Below are positions 33,741 to 34,507 of a stretch of DNA of 34,507 bases, piece after piece. The stretch is taken from assembly GCA_021733795.1 (NCBI GenBank), contig JAIPKB010000035.1, positions 1 through 34,507 on the forward strand, written 5' to 3'. The stretch's first letter is position 1. Every line of letters starts with the position of its first letter. Both the position numbers and the translations under genes were made by a program. The stretch is from Akkermansiaceae bacterium. GTDB lineage: Bacteria > Verrucomicrobiota > Verrucomicrobiia > Verrucomicrobiales > Akkermansiaceae. The notes beneath the pieces are model-generated. The model did no database searches and was not told the DNA's origin. It saw nothing but the letters and a program-made list of their open reading frames with translations.

Positions 33741-34507
33741 GTGCGCCGAGCAAAGCAAGGCGCTTCTTGTCAGATGAAAGATCTGATGTTTCAAAACCTA
33801 GCCAGTAGAAACTACCGAGTGTTGCAGACATGACAGCTAACCCATTGGAACTTCGCGGGAGGCACCGCGTGAACAACATGAACCCGGAGGCCGACTTGGA
33901 GGCCGATGGATGGGGAAACGTCATGGCTGAAGCGTACACAGGGAATTCCGCAGGCCACAGGGCGGTTCGCACCCGCCTGAAGGTTGATATAGCCCCGTAA
34001 GTGTTGAGATGTGGAAGGAGATTCACTAACAGTATGGAGAATCCAGTACCGAAAAGCGCGATCCTGAAAGGGAAATGGCAAGCGTCTACGGTTCCACCGG
34101 GGTCGACTTTAGACCGTGGCATGTGGAAAGAGAAGCGAATCGACGACTGTCCTGAGGAGGACAGCGCCTTGAACTCGGGACGCCTGGTCCCCACACCCGA
34201 TGAAGAGATATACCTTCAGCGGGCCAACGACTTCCAACGACAAGAGGGGGTCGCCACAGGGGTTCAGGATTCAGACCCGCCAATAGTAGTCAGAGACGGT
34301 AACACCGTTCACACGGCGAAGGAGCGGGCGGAGAGACAACGCGGACAAAGCACTCACGCGAGGGACAAGAATACTCCCGATCAAAGCGTGTCAAGCACCC
34401 TGTCCGCACTGAGAGCAAAGGCGGACGCAGACCCGGGGCATCGCTTCCGGGCACTGGCCCGCCTGTTGGACCGCCAGATGTTAGGTGAGGCATTCGCATG
34501 CCTGAAA
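33741..34507 (+). mobile_element. Group II intron, 5' part (runs off the window)
   Basis: The intron is inferred to start at GTGCGCC (33741), the bacterial group II 5' consensus. GCGCC and GGCGC around an A/G-rich loop (33743-33763) make the first stem of domain I. The following 270 bases are unlike coding DNA and read like domain I-IV RNA segments. They lead to an ORF whose C-terminal visible part has the start of a group II reverse transcriptase. The 3' end, catalytic domain V and the downstream exon are outside the window, so class and exact boundary cannot be fixed. Confidence 0.75.
34034..34507 (+). CDS. Group II intron reverse transcriptase/maturase, N-terminal part
   Basis: The frame opens at ATG 34034 (MENPVPKSAILKGKWQASTV), 13 bases after AAGGAG, and stays open for 158 codons to the window edge. 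A TAA at 33998-34000 closes the frame upstream; a GTG at 34001 is a weaker alternative start. The first 115 residues are a hydrophilic leader. The end, VSSTLSALRAKADADPGHRF followed by RALARLLDRQMLGEAFACLK, is the RT0/N-terminal pattern of intron-encoded reverse transcriptases (L...K...P..RF..L...L.R...L..A...). The protein splices the intron RNA and copies it during mobility. No RT catalytic motif lies within the window. Confidence 0.75.
   Translation, partial: MENPVPKSAILKGKWQASTVPPGSTLDRGMWKEKRIDDCPEEDSALNSGRLVPTPDEEIYLQRANDFQRQEGVATGVQDSDPPIVVRDGNTVHTAKERAERQRGQSTHARDKNTPDQSVSSTLSALRAKADADPGHRFRALARLLDRQMLGEAFACLK

Noticed and set aside
1..34507. tRNA or rRNA genes
   Set aside because: I looked for cloverleaf-like and rRNA-like segments and saw none.

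Overview
The window looks like chromosomal DNA of a member of the Verrucomicrobiota, probably close to the Verrucomicrobiales. This is inferred from content, not from a database search. The clues are high G+C, secreted multidomain glycoside hydrolases with LamG and F5/8 type C (discoidin) modules, a PEP-CTERM exported protein, a very large protein with thrombospondin-type-3-like calcium motifs, and few strong Shine-Dalgarno sequences. There are also several kinds of palindromic and heptameric dispersed repeats.

Region 1 (1-19834) is a carbohydrate-utilisation locus centred on fucose-containing glycans. It holds four GH29 alpha-L-fucosidase-type genes: one cut by the left edge, one at 12778, and two on the minus strand at 14903 and 16563. 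It also holds a fossil fifth GH29 copy (6547-6720), a GH95-like six-hairpin enzyme (8907-12719), another six-hairpin glycosidase-like protein (1555-4179), a PEP-CTERM protein with two golvesin-like domains, an AraC-type regulator, and a uroporphyrinogen-decarboxylase-family protein that heads a three-gene minus-strand operon with two fucosidases. An IS4-type element (4480-5963) sits in a secreted-protein gene. Removing the element and one copy of its 8-bp target duplication restores the reading frame exactly.

Region 2 (19835-25460) starts with a truncated second copy of the AraC gene. It continues into an accessory island with a MgsA/RarA C-terminal-like protein, a small plasmid-type protein, an internally deleted ATP-dependent DNA ligase, a RadC-like JAMM protein, an amidoligase, a class II glutamine-amidotransferase-like protein, an excisionase-type HTH protein and a small ORF. 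Three of these genes (ligase, RadC, amidoligase) are each preceded by a copy of the same roughly 85-125-bp repeat in the same orientation. The amidoligase carries both an in-frame 63-bp double-hairpin insertion and an in-frame TAA stop after which the coding frame continues.

Region 3 (25460-31830, minus strand) is a two-gene operon. The upstream gene encodes a giant secreted protein of about 1767 residues with TSP3-like repeats and LamG. The downstream gene, coupled as TGAATG, encodes a membrane-anchored protein of 316 residues. A relic of the C-terminus of a paralogue of the giant protein lies beyond them. The giant ORF has a second, internal signal peptide directly after a bipartite palindromic element and may be a fusion of two genes.

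Region 4 (31831-34507) has a non-coding stretch with short direct repeats and a nucleotide-sugar epimerase-like SDR gene interrupted by 23 tandem heptamers plus a hexamer tract. It ends with the 5' part of a group II intron (from 33741), whose reverse-transcriptase ORF starts at 34034 and runs off the right edge. The main themes are fucan or fucoside degradation under AraC control, and a genome strongly remodelled by small palindromic and tandem repeats that enter coding sequence in frame.
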